NCBI GenBank assembly: GCA_022828595.1 | Contig: JAKGHH010000003.1 | Span: 100,215,583-100,279,582 of the forward strand | Direction of reading: 5' to 3' | Length of the DNA: 64,000 nt | From: Nelumbo lutea | Lineage: Eukaryota > Streptophyta > Magnoliopsida > Proteales > Nelumbonaceae | In this document: positions 50,501-57,929 of the stretch, piece by piece | Layout: each line of letters starts with the position of its first letter | How positions within the stretch are numbered: position 1 is the stretch's first letter | Made by a program: the position numbers and the translations under genes | Notes under the pieces: generated by a model | Database searches by the model: none | Seen by the model: only the letters and a program-made list of their open reading frames with translations | Told to the model about the DNA's origin: nothing

Positions 50501-50850
50501 GCATAATAATATAATATATTTAAGAATACATATTATATTATATTGCAGGCTGGGCCAGGCTTGAAGTGTTGAGCCCAAGCCCAGCCAAGAATTTTCTGGG
50601 CTTAATGCAGACACAGGTCAGGCTAGGCTTGCACACAAAAACCTGGGCCCGCCCCAGAGCAGGCTGAGACAGGCCAGGCGGGGCCAAGAATGATCACCCC
50701 TAGCCCTGTACAGTTTACAGCATTAATTGTAACTTCCATGAGCCAACGAGATAAAGTTTAGAAATATCTCAGCAAATTACCAAATATAAAAATTTCATAA
50801 ATGCTTACTTGTTCACTGTTGCATGTTTGTTCTTCCTTAGCATGCCTCAT
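17536..50850 (-). CDS. NDX: Nodulin homeobox protein NDX (17 coding exons, 991 aa)
   Basis: Seen: exons 5' to 3' are 50850-50809, 44748-44623, 44541-44386, 40773-40690, 40612-40487, 40395-40171, 39276-39145, 38955-38860, 38477-38316, 37712-37397, 37303-37178, 37089-37020, 33316-33253, 33080-33006, 32659-32111, 32021-31987 and 18127-17536. All borders are GT-AG and lengths sum to 2976 nt in one frame. The first ~600 residues are helical ([50 protein letters not shown]). An acidic/Lys region and basic RRKRKR lead into an atypical homeodomain at about 742-807 ([12 protein letters not shown] ... [15 protein letters not shown]). The C-terminus ends [12 protein letters not shown]. Known: NDX was found in legume nodules; Arabidopsis NDX is a nuclear protein that represses the FLC antisense promoter by binding an R-loop. 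Odd: introns total about 30.3 kb and are packed with transposons; no stop or frame break is seen in the exons. Confidence 0.94.
19230..20500 (+). pseudogene. LINE reverse transcriptase / zf-RVT fragment
   Basis: Plus-strand frames read [20 protein letters not shown] followed by [15 protein letters not shown], the RT domain. Then come [34 protein letters not shown], and a zf-RVT-like [13 protein letters not shown] with PWKRIWK. The catalytic FADD is lost (LQFAYNS) and there are several stops and frameshifts. It is a 5'-truncated, dead plant L1-type LINE in NDX intron 16, antisense to the gene. Confidence 0.85.
20519..20575 (+). repeat. GTGTGG microsatellite
   Basis: A run of GTGTGG-type hexamers, followed by a G/A-rich tract to about 20578. 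It lies next to the LINE remnant and the gypsy fragment. Confidence 0.85.
21230..22260 (+). pseudogene. Ty3/gypsy pol fragment, part 1 (protease and RT)
   Basis: Broken plus-strand frames show a retropepsin-like VDSRSTINF (the usual DSGST altered), then [12 protein letters not shown]. An RT domain at 21870-22187 has [44 protein letters not shown] and [14 protein letters not shown]. Stops are frequent, so it is inactive. It is cut at 22260 by a LINE tail and resumes at 25681. Confidence 0.85.
22261..25680 (-). mobile_element. 5'-truncated L1-type LINE (~3.4 kb) inserted in the gypsy fragment
   Basis: Read on the minus strand from 25680: the EN-RT linker ([36 protein letters not shown]), RT with [11 protein letters not shown] and an intact FADD at 24515-24526, the thumb ([20 protein letters not shown]), zf-RVT ([20 protein letters not shown]) and RNase H ([39 protein letters not shown]). 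It ends in a poly(A), seen as T9 at 22261. Its frame is broken by a few stops. The endonuclease and ORF1 are absent, so it is a truncated copy. Confidence 0.9.
25681..25845 (+). pseudogene. Ty3/gypsy pol fragment, part 2
   Basis: The plus-strand RT continues here after the LINE. Motifs include [25 protein letters not shown] and, in a shifted frame, [19 protein letters not shown]. These follow directly, in the same frame, from the part ending at 22260, so both parts were one element before the LINE landed. It stops near 25850 at the start of another LINE tail. Confidence 0.85.
25850..29100 (-). pseudogene. LINE ORF1-type (DUF4283-like) pseudogene, interrupted by a hAT MITE
   Basis: Minus-strand segments read [40 protein letters not shown], then [13 protein letters not shown] and, beyond an insert, [20 protein letters not shown] and [12 protein letters not shown]. 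This is the pattern of the DUF4283 domain (IPLHLW...F..IG) found in ORF1 of plant L1-type LINEs. Downstream are poorly conserved pieces (27464-26171). The low-coordinate end, with AATAAAATTTTAT-like sequence near 25850, looks like a LINE 3' end. No ORF2 follows, so it is internally deleted or a non-autonomous derivative. Confidence 0.7.
27849..28630. mobile_element. hAT-type MITE, CAGTGATTTAAAAG family, copy 1 (782 bp)
   Basis: The ends are CAGAGATTTAAAAG and CTTTTAAATCACTG, flanked by perfect 8-bp duplications CCCAGGTG at 27841-27848 and 28631-28638. GCGC/AGGC-rich arms surround an A/T-rich core. It lies inside the LINE ORF1 remnant, so it is the younger of the two. Related copies are at 36145 and 41394. 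Confidence 0.92.
29357..29379 (-). mobile_element. Very short LINE-tail-like insertion between CAGTCACAGG repeats
   Basis: T16 plus GATGAAT is flanked by direct CAGTCACAGG at 29347-29356 and 29380-29389. On the minus strand this reads as a LINE tail ending in poly(A). The following sequence up to 29400 also looks like a LINE 3' end, so the boundaries are uncertain. Confidence 0.45.
29793..31154. mobile_element. hAT-like non-autonomous element (1.36 kb)
   Basis: It starts CAAGGATTTAAATATCG and ends TTTAACCCTTG, with GTATCGTATCGGTATCGGG-type arms on the left and their complement on the right. It is flanked by GCCCCAAG (29785-29792) and GCCCCAGG (31155-31162), a 7/8 matching 8-bp duplication. 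The interior is strongly A/T-rich with no transposase frame. Confidence 0.8.
30002..30064 (-). other. tRNA-like pol III A and B boxes inside the hAT-like element
   Basis: On the minus strand, TGGCCTAGTGG at 30064-30054 fits the A-box consensus. GGATCGAATCA at 30012-30002 is near the B-box GGTTCGAANCC. The spacing of about 41 nt is within the tRNA/SINE range. No cloverleaf can be drawn, so it is not called as a tRNA; it may be a SINE head. Confidence 0.4.
31155..31915. other. Intron 16 segment with no clear element
   Basis: A C-run (about 31413-31423) and T/A-rich stretches. I recognise no coding or transposon structure here. Confidence 0.3.
33420..35415 (+). pseudogene. LINE ORF2 C-terminal remnant (RT thumb to RNase H)
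   Basis: Plus-strand pieces read [20 protein letters not shown] with [12 protein letters not shown] (RT thumb) and, further on, [40 protein letters not shown] and [12 protein letters not shown] (RNase H). Many stops and frameshifts occur. It lies in NDX intron 12, antisense to the gene. An A/T-rich end near 35390-35415 may be its 3' terminus, and the 35040-35330 part may be a separate insertion. Confidence 0.75.
35745..36140 (-). pseudogene. LINE RNase H 3' end fragment
   Basis: The minus strand reads [19 protein letters not shown], ending in a 3' region with poly(A), seen as a T-run near 35749. It is nearly identical in pattern to the RNase H of the LINE at 22261. Its upstream side ends at the hAT MITE at 36145. 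Confidence 0.75.
36145..36980. mobile_element. hAT-type MITE, CAGTGATTTAAAAG family, copy 2
   Basis: The GATTTAAAAGCGCAAGG left end and CGTGCCTTTTAAATCACAG right end match copies 1 and 3, as does the core (CAATTGCATTACTTCAAGTA). The terminal bases are altered and I see no good target duplication. It ends 39 bp before the donor site of NDX exon 12. Confidence 0.8.
37895..38067 (+). mobile_element. Severely truncated LINE 3' end in NDX intron 9
   Basis: The plus strand reads [17 protein letters not shown], the end of RNase H, then a short 3' UTR ending TTGATC and A9. It is flanked by AAAATCGCATGAT and AAAATCACATGAT (12/13 match), a target-site duplication. Confidence 0.8.
39667..39897 (-). mobile_element. 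Severely truncated LINE 3' end with 18-bp target duplication, NDX intron 6
   Basis: The minus strand reads [20 protein letters not shown], then a 3' UTR ending TTTTGCTGATAAAAAA. It is flanked on both sides by ATTGGTATTTAAGACTTT (39649-39666 and 39898-39915), an exact 18-bp repeat. This is a textbook target-primed insertion of a 5'-truncated LINE. Confidence 0.92.
41394..41800. mobile_element. hAT-type MITE, CAGTGATTTAAAAG family, copy 3 (407 bp)
   Basis: It begins CAGTGTTTTAAAAGCGC and ends GCCTTTTAAATCA, between exact CTTTCAGC duplications at 41386-41393 and 41801-41808. The last three terminal bases (CTG) expected from the family are missing. About half of the A/T-rich core seen in the other copies is deleted. 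It lies in NDX intron 3. Confidence 0.9.
42660..43900 (-). pseudogene. Old LINE ORF2 remnant in NDX intron 3
   Basis: Heavily mutated minus-strand pieces resemble the RT thumb ([27 protein letters not shown]). The remainder up to 43900 has a LINE-like composition but no clean motif. The boundaries are approximate. Confidence 0.4.
45180..48960 (-). pseudogene. 5' part of a LINE (ORF1 and endonuclease end) in NDX intron 1
   Basis: Minus-strand segments: 48856-48602 ([39 protein letters not shown]) resembles the N-terminus of plant LINE ORF1. 48522-48211 is charged. 45619-45329 has [20 protein letters not shown], the conserved end of the LINE endonuclease domain. Stops break all frames. The sequence stops where RT would begin, so the 3' half is missing. 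Confidence 0.65.
48998..50702. mobile_element. hAT-like element (1.7 kb) with a LINE nested inside
   Basis: The ends TAGGGGTGATCATGGGT and GAATGATCACCCCTA form a terminal inverted repeat. The flanks CCCCAGTA (48990-48997) and GCCCTGTA (50703-50710) match at 6/8. GGGCTTGGGC-type repeats fill both arms. No transposase is seen. The 49612-50405 part is a LINE insertion. Confidence 0.7.
49612..50405 (-). pseudogene. LINE 3' end (zf-RVT and RNase H) nested in the hAT-like element
   Basis: The minus strand reads [20 protein letters not shown], then [32 protein letters not shown] and [20 protein letters not shown], ending in a T-run near 49612-49620. A stop lies at the start of RNase H. It is 5'-truncated near 50405. 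Confidence 0.85.
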
Positions 50851-51241
50851 CTTTGGAATCTGAGAACAGAAATTGGAAGAAAGGAAAGAAATTCAAAAAT
50901 GTAACTTAAGAATTTGGAACATTTCAAATCTTTTTGATTGAAAAAAACAACACAAATCTTTTCAATCAATAACTTGAACCTTATTATATTATGTAACAGA
51001 ATAATTACATATGATACACTAGAATGCCCAGCATTCCTTATGTGAGGTTGCCCCCTGCCCCCTCCCCTTACACAGAACAATTCAAATCCTTACTAATGCC
51101 ATTTCAGTGTTCATGAGGCTGAATTCAGGTCAGGGACTCAGAGTCATGTACTCAGGTAAATGAAAGAATTAAGGGAAATATAAAACTCAAACTAAAAGTT
51201 GCAAAAACAAAGCCACACCTTCCACCGTCAAGTTATAGTAT

Positions 51242-51369
51242 CAAAGGTGCAAGTGAGGTACCCGATTTGAACATTTTAGACTGCATCAGACCTGGATTTC
51301 CAGGCAGGGCTCATTCAAATTTTAACAAAATCCCAACCCAAGCCCACAGCCCGCCAAAGTTGCACCCTA
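51242..51369. mobile_element. Small hAT-type MITE, TAGGGGTGCAAG family, copy 2
   Basis: It begins CAAAGGTGCAAG and ends AAAGTTGCACCCTA. It is flanked by TATAGTAT (51234-51241) and TATAGCAT (51370-51377), a 7/8 matching 8-bp duplication. The internal ATTTTAACAAAATCCCAACC is shared with copy 3. Confidence 0.85.
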
Positions 51370-51508
51370 TATAGCATTGGCGATCAAGCCTAGACCAATG
51401 TAAAAGGCATTAGCTGATGTGTTTGTTGTAATGTGTGCTGCAACAAGTGGAGTATGTAGCTCTCTTTTTGTATGTGGTGTGAATACGCATACACCACATA
51501 AATAAGAT

Positions 51509-51523
51509 TTTTTTTATCAGCAT
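51509..51523 (-). mobile_element. Ultra-short LINE tail insertion (15 nt) between 17-bp direct repeats
   Basis: CACCACATAAATAAGAT occurs at 51492-51508 and again at 51524-51540. Between them lies only TTTTTTTATCAGCAT. On the minus strand this is ATGCTGATAAAAAAA, matching the terminal TTGCTGATAAAAAA of the LINE tail at 39667. It is best read as a LINE insertion truncated to almost nothing. Confidence 0.75.
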
Positions 51524-52139
51524 CACCACATAAATAAGATGAAGGAAGAATGAAGTGTTTCGAACTTTTTATCAGTCTATCTTGAACATTGAAGGGAAAA
51601 AGAAGTAAAAATAAGCATTGTAAGAATTAAGAAAAGACGATATAACCATAAGAAGATTGCTGAAATGCTCTGCCTATGCATATGCATATGTATGTCCATG
51701 CATGCACATGCATGTGGATGGAAGACTGCCTACTGCACATATAAGAGGTTATCAAGTTCAAGTTGATGGTTTTCGAGGAGCTGGGGGCAGGCCAAAAGGG
51801 ACATGGGTTGAGTTAATGAGGAACAATTTGAGGATTTAGAATCTAAAATGGGATATGGCCCTTGAATACAGTGGAACGGCATGAAACAAGATTCATTTAG
51901 CCAATCCATACAATTGTGACAAGACTTTTTCAGTTGAGCCGATTGTACTTTTATGTATCTATTTTTATGGACTACTAAAAAAAAGGCTCACTATGGAGCC
52001 TCCCTACATGAGACCACCTATTTCTGCCATATGGAGGAACGCCATCACCTATACAAACTATCCATCAGATTCACTGGATTGTCCATTCAATGCACAGTCC
52101 ATATCAGCCATTTGCCCCACTTGTAAAGGTGATTTTTAC

Positions 52140-52334
52140 ACCTAATGTTAGTAGTTCAAGACCAGAATGTGACCATTAAAGACTGTTATAACAGCGTGAG
52201 AAGCCAACTAGTTTGGGCCCTTAGGCTTAGGAGAATTTTTTTTATTAGGAATCCGAAGAGCTAACCCCCCCCCCAAGTAGTTCAAGACCAGTAAAGGTGT
52301 TTTTCATTGTTATAACCGCGTGAGAAGCCAGCGG
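52140..52334. repeat. Direct repeat of a GCGTGAGAAGCCA-containing block
   Basis: AGTAGTTCAAGACCAG and GTTATAACAGCGTGAGAAGCC near 52149-52205 recur at about 52275-52332 (with ACCGCG for ACAGCG). A C9 run lies between them. It may be a host segment duplicated beside the LINE insertion. Confidence 0.6.
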
Positions 52335-53252
52335 TTTATTGGACAGTTTGGGAGGAAAGGAACCAAAGAATATTCGCTGAAAAGGAAAGAAGCAGAGAAA
52401 CAATCATAGAGGTGATTACTTTGAGGGTTTCCCAATGGGTAAAGACATGGAACATATTTGATGATGCTCCCCTAGAGACCATTGTGAACAACTGGCAAGA
52501 AATAGCAGCTTCAGCTCCAAGCAGAATCATCATCCATCCTTCATGGCATCCCCTGTCGGAAGGCTTTATCAAGCTCAACTTTGACAGGAGCAGGGTAGGA
52601 AATCCATGGCCATTAGGGGTTGAAGGTGTTTTTAGATTGGAGGCAGGTTCAATAATAGCTCTTTTTTCGGGACTAATTGGATTCGAGGATTCATTGAGAG
52701 GCGAAATTCTGGCTTTGTTAGTGGGGGTGAAAAGGGCTACGGAACTAAATATAAACAGGTTGATCATTGAAGGAGATTCACAAGTGGTAATTGGTGGCTG
52801 GATAGAGAAAGCAAATGATGGGTTTTGGACATACATTAATGAATGAAGATAATTCAAGTGGTTAACTCAAGGAATGGAAGAGTGTATGCAGTGGGTTAAA
52901 AGATGTGCCAATTCATTTGCAGTCGCACTGTCCAAACAAGGGGTGGGAAGAAGTGGTAATTGGTAGCTGGATAGAGAAAGCAAATGATGGGTTTTGGACA
53001 TACATTAATGAATGAAGATAATTCAAGTGGTTAACTCAAGGAATGGAAGTGTGTATGCAGTGGGTTAAAAGATGTGCCAATTCATTTGCAGGCACACTGT
53101 CCAAACAAGGGGTGGGAAGAAGTCATTTGTTTTGTGCTACATTGTAGTTTTCTCTTTGGGGGAGAGTTAAGAGAGCTTACCTCCCCCCACCATTGTATTT
53201 AAATCTTTTATATACTTAATTAATGAAAGTTCTTTGTTATTGATCCAAAAAA
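52335..53252 (+). pseudogene. LINE 3' end (zf-RVT and RNase H)
   Basis: The plus strand reads YWTVWEERNQRIFAEKERSR, FIKLNFDRSRVGNPWP, DSLRGEILALLVGVKRA and IIEGDSQVVIGGW, followed by a duplicated segment with CANSFA.TLSKQGVGR-like endings. It ends TTGATCC plus A-rich at about 53252. It lies in the presumed 5' UTR intron of NDX, antisense to the gene. Confidence 0.85.
52784..53121 (+). repeat. 169-bp tandem duplication inside the LINE
   Basis: The block starting GTGGTAATTGGTGGCTGG at 52784 is repeated from 52953 with only a few base changes (GGTGGC to GGTAGC, GAGTG to GTGTG). It duplicates the end of RNase H and shifts its reading frame. Confidence 0.9.
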
Positions 53253-53254
53253 AT

Positions 53255-54500
53255 AAAAAACTTAAATTGTTAGTTAAGTTAACCCAGCAAAGGCAATTAT
53301 ACCAGCATGAGCTCTACAAGGTTAAGTTTGTTCATAAAGGACCACATGAAGACCATTAATGGGCTTTAAAAATGGGCTTTACCCTCAAGGGACACAAATG
53401 GATGAATTCATATAAGGACACCTCACCAATAGCATGAAGTGACATATAAGCTAAATAAAAGGTGTCACTTTAATCGAGTAAGATGGCACTTAAGGGATAA
53501 GTGGCATGCTTAGAAAAAAGATTATTGTGTATATGATGTGCCATGTACATATTAATGGTTAAAGAAGTGGAATCACTATAGATAGGTCTCCTTCCATCAT
53601 TTGCAAGACCATATGTAGCAATACAAGAAATCTTCCTTCCCCAAATATATCTTCCTTTGTTCTCTTTGTTTCTTTGCTCTTATTCTTTCTTTCCTACTCC
53701 TCTAAGTGCTTGGTTAAACAAGACTAAGTCTTAAAAGGGGTTTTTGGATTACTCTCTTGCTGGGATAAGTGAGTGCTACTTGGGCATTGGACATAGCCAG
53801 GTCGGGATAGAGAGCTCTAATTTTCCACTGTGAGTGTTCATATGTGCATGAATATACTAACCCTGCAGCACTTCCCTCCTCCCACACCCTCCCACACACA
53901 CTCAAGGAGTTGATCTCATGGAATTTATAGAAGAGGGAGCTAATGGGCTGCTGAAGGCTAGAAACCCATGTGTGGAGCCACTTGTTAAACTTCATGAGCA
54001 CCATGACCTTGAAGTGTGCCATTTAGTTAGGTATACCAGACAAATTCCACAGCCATGGCCAACCCATCTCTCTATCTGAGTTGTTGGTCTCAGTTCTTTC
54101 CATCCCTTCAACAAAAACCGGGTGCTTCCGTTGTCTCATGCGTGTACTGGTCCACCTGGAATTAATCTCTAAACATAGAAACGAAGATGGAGAGGATGTC
54201 TAAAACAAAAATTTTGTTTGGACTAACAACCCTCTGCATCATGACAGAGCGGAGTTTTACAGTGGACCTAAGAAAATTAGGATGAGGTTTGAGTTCAATT
54301 AACCAGAAGAAAAATGACAAACAAACTAAAAGAAAAACAGAATCTAGTTGAGTTCAAAATTAAACAAGATTAAGACCTTCTAATCTTCAATTCCTGTCAA
54401 ATTTTTATGCAGAGAAAACGCCCTAAAATGAATCATACTGTCCAGAATAGCCCTAAAATGGCAGGAAAAAAACCTAAATAGAGGTGGAATATAAGTGGGT
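53255..54500. other. Non-coding stretch, no gene recognised
   Basis: A/T-rich sequence with a T/C-rich patch at 53600-53710. A solo LTR is possible here, but I could not find matching ends. The frame at 53714-54022 (-) has no recognisable domain. Confidence 0.3.
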
Positions 54501-54517
54501 GAGGTCGGCTGTAACTC

Positions 54518-54793
54518 AACTGTGTCTGTCGTCCTTCACTGATTAATGCCCTAAAACGGCAGAAAACGCAAATGAAGCAACTGTCTCTGTCGTCCTTAAC
54601 TGATTAATGCCCTAAAATGACAGAAAACACAAACGAATCGTTCGTCAGTGCAAAAATGAAGAAGAAGATGAAGAGCGAGAGATGGATCTTACCTTTCACT
54701 CCTACAACTATTCTCGTGTTGTGTAGAGGTCGGTAGTACCTCAACTGTATCTCTCGTCCTTCACTGATTAATACCAGCAGAAAACACAAATGA
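54518..54793. repeat. Three ~60-bp related blocks
   Basis: Blocks containing CGTCCTTCACTGATTAAT followed by CAGAAAACACAAATGAA occur at about 54518-54577, 54577-54637 and 54740-54793. The third lies in the presumed first exon of NDX, the other two just inside the following intron. Confidence 0.75.
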
Positions 54794-54910
54794 ATCTCAA
54801 ATGAAGAAGGAGAAGAGAGATTTTCACTGCACTATTTCATGTTGTGTAGAGGGAGGGAGAGTGCGAGACTTCGGTGTAGCCGTGTAGCTACTAGCTAGAG
54901 AGAGAAAGGG
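54693..54910 (-). other. NDX: Candidate 5' UTR exon of NDX
   Basis: A strong donor, GAAAG|GTAAGATCC, lies at 54693/54692 on the minus strand. The coding exon 1 has its own acceptor, TTCTGTTCTCAG at 50860, only 9 nt before the ATG. So an upstream non-coding exon is needed, and this is the best candidate. Its 5' limit is unknown. A GAGAGAGA-type tract at 54896-54910 is common near plant promoters. Confidence 0.45.
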
Positions 54911-55149
54911 GGAGATGTGTGGGGCACAAATATTTTTCGTACCACAAAGCACAAACTACACACACACATTATTTTTTGCAATGGACCAACTTTCATTCCG
55001 AAGCCCATGGAAATAAATTGAAATTTCTATGCAAGCTGAGACAACATACAAATCAAGCTTTTTCACGACTTATTCCAACTAGGTTCGTGAAAAATTCAAT
55101 TCAGAATTATACTAGCGTAGCCCATAAACCTATTCAATAGCCGGTAGTT

Positions 55150-55430
55150 CGATCTTTAACGATTTGGAAATGGAATCTGGCCATCAGTTTTTGGATTGAT
55201 GGTTCAATTGTTCGATTCGAATGGATAATCTAGTCTGACAATAAATTTTAAAAAATAAAAATAAAAAATAGTAAAAAATCATTGGATGAGTCGATAGGTC
55301 AATGGTTTAATTGCCAAGGTCAATAGGTCATTGACCAATTCAACGGTTTTTGGCCAAAGGCCGGGTTTGGGGTAAAACATAACCGATTGTCTGGATGGTT
55401 TCCAACCATGCTTCAATCCCATTTTAAGTT
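55150..55430. mobile_element. Decayed MITE-like repeat related to 2815-3095
   Basis: Contains CAATTGTTCGATTCGAATGG on the left and CCAATTCAACGGTTTTTGGCC with CCGATTGTCTGGATGG on the right. It resembles the repeat near 2.9 kb in order of motifs but is strongly diverged. Confidence 0.35.
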
Positions 55431-55439
55431 GACCTTAGA

Positions 55440-55810
55440 CATTATTTTATACCCACATATTTGGTTTTCCCAAAAAAACCTGGTTCAAGTCCGAGTCTGA
55501 TTTGATAATATATATTATATAATAAAATATATTTTTTATTTAAATATATATAATATTTTTTCTTTGTTTCTCTTATTTTTTTTACAAGTAATAGTGAGAT
55601 TTTTTATTATTTTTTAGTTTTGAGAGCTTTTAATATAAATAAAACACTTTTAATTAAATAAAAATATCCATCTTCAAATTTTTGGCTAGACTCGTGCTCA
55701 GGCTCAAGACCTAGGCTCGATGGTTAAGTCAGGCTTGGGCTCAAGCCTGAATGTATTTTGTTGATACAAAGGCAAAGCCAGACCCAACCCATGAACAAGT
55801 CTAGTAACCG
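55440..55810. other. AT-rich non-coding stretch
   Basis: TATA-rich sequence followed by GGCTCAAGCCTG-type short palindromes around 55690-55790. No coding sequence is seen. Confidence 0.3.
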
Positions 55811-55813
55811 AGC

Positions 55814-57926
55814 TAGGGTTGCAAATGGGTGGGTTGGGTGTGGGTTGAGAAGTTGAGTACCAACCCACCCATATTGGCCCACTAATCCATTTGCCACCCA
55901 TGTTAGTGACCCACTTTGACCCTAACCCATCGTAACCCACCCATTTGACCCTCTAGTTTAAAATAAATGTTTTTACCACAACCCTTGAATCTATATAGGG
56001 AAAAAAACTCAAATTTTGAAAATTTGCAAAAAGTGTTGCAGCGAAAATATAAAAGGACAGAAAAATGCAAAATTTGATAGATATTGCTCAAAACACATAA
56101 AATGATAAATTTTCAATCAAATATCCAGATATTTCAAAATAATAAATAAAATTAAAAAATTATATATTCAACTAAAAATAATATAAAAAAGGGAAAATTC
56201 TCGATCAATACCTTGTACTTTGGCTTGAGTGACAATTTGGTCCCCAAACTTTAAAATGTGACAATTCAGTACCCAAACTTTCAAAATGTGACAATCTAGT
56301 ACCTGTTGTTTACCAATCCGTTAATCAACCGTTGAGTGACATTTGAAAAGACACAAATGCCCTTCAAGTACCATCTATTTCTCTTTACCAACCATCCACA
56401 CATTGACAAAAAATGAACACCCCCAAATCCTAACTTCTTCTATTAAAAAAAGTTGGTGACTATTTAGAAGAAGCTAGAATTTGGCACTATTCGTTTTTTT
56501 ATTAATGTATGGATGGTTGATAAAGAGAATTAGATGACACTCGAAAGGCATTTGTGTCTTTCAAATGTCACTGAACGGCTGATTAACACACTGGTTAACA
56601 TGTACTAGATTGTCACATTTTGAAAGTCCGTGTACTGGATTATCATATTTTGAAAAGTCGAATACTAGATTGTTGCATTTTAAAGTTTAGGGACCAAATC
56701 GTTACTCGAGCCAAAGTACAAGGTACTAATCGGGAATTTACCTATAGAAAACGATAATAAAAAATTCCACAACTATGTATTTGAGGTAAAAAAAAAAGGA
56801 AAAAAAATAAAGAAAATGTATAAAATGATAAAACCTTTCAAACAAAAAAAATCAACCAAAAATTATAAATTGTATTTTTCTACTATAAAAGAAAATTGCA
56901 GAAAATAGTCATATAAATTGATAAAATAATAATCATTTGTTCCTTCTTACATATATATATATATACTAAAAATGATTTTTAAAACAATAATCACATCAAA
57001 ATATACAAAAAATGATAAAATTCTTAAAAAAATTTGGCAGCAACAATGCCTCCTAGATGAGATGGTCCTACCTCACTTGCTGACATCATCTATTCAAATT
57101 GTTCACCCCCTGTTTTCTCCTCCTTCGCTCCACTAAATCTTCCAAATGAAAAACATAAGAAAACAGGGGAGGGAGAAACATGCACAGGAGGAAAACGCTG
57201 GTGTGAGGCTGTTGAAACAGGGTCGCAACAGGGCCGTCGCTTCAAAGCTAGGTGAGGACTAGGAGGAACACCTATGGGAAGCTTTGGGATATTGCGTTTT
57301 GAACCGCTTGATTAAGGTGTTGTTGTCAGTGGCAATGATCATGGTACAACAATTCAAGGCTTCAAAATCTCCAGCTTCCACTAATTAAGGCGTTATTGTT
57401 GGCAGCAGTGAGAGTGGAGTTCAATTCAGCCCCCCACAACGTCCCACAACACAATCCTGTCGTGTATTGGGAATATCTCCCGATGATGGCATCATCATTT
57501 CTGATATTATTATAGGAAAATGTTTCCAATACATGGCGACAATGTACTGTGGAACGTTGTCGGGGGCAATCTTGTAGGGGGTTGATTTGATCTCTTGATA
57601 ATGGTGATCGAAAAAATGCACCTTGAGGAAGTCCTAAATAGCGAGGATGGAAGTGGCGAGAATGGTTATCGGTGGTTTTGAAATTTGATCAAGCTCTCAG
57701 TAGAAAGCCCTAAACAATAAGCAAAAAGAATGAGAAGGAAATTTTAGGAGGATAAGAAAATTTTGAACAAAGTTTAAACTTAGGGTCTATGGGTGACCCT
57801 TAACCCAACCCCGCCCTGACCCTAATGGGTTACTCGACCCATATTGACCCACCATTGGAATGGGTGGGTTTTCATGTTGATGGGTTTGGTGGGTCAAATG
57901 GGTTGGGATCAAAGTTGCCAACCCTA
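55814..57926. mobile_element. hAT-like element (~2.1 kb) with a Mutator-like foldback nested inside
   Basis: The left end TAGGGTTGCAAATGGGTGGG and the right end, ending GTTGCCAACCCTA, are inverted. Both arms carry repeated GGGTGGGTT/AACCCACCC blocks. I see no clear 8-bp duplication (AACCGAGC versus AATGCAAT), so the call rests on the ends. The 57200-57720 part is more GC-rich and may be captured sequence. Confidence 0.6.
56191..56742. mobile_element. Mutator-like foldback MITE (552 bp)
   Basis: Two arms of about 240-250 bp are inverted copies of each other. The left starts GGGAAAATTCTCGATCAATA and the right ends GGTACTAATCGGGAATTTACC. They share ACCTTGTACTTTGGCT and AAAATGTGACAATCTAGTAC. The flanks TATAAAAAA (56182-56190) and TATAGAAAA (56743-56751) match at 8/9, the 9-bp duplication expected of Mutator-like elements. 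Confidence 0.85.
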
Positions 57927-57929
57927 AAT

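Noticed and set aside
52336..52857. 173-codon minus-strand frame
   Set aside because: It is the shadow of the plus-strand LINE RNase H at the same place.
53267..53800. Solo LTR beginning TGTTAGTTAAG
   Set aside because: I could not find a matching CA end or a flanking 5-bp duplication.
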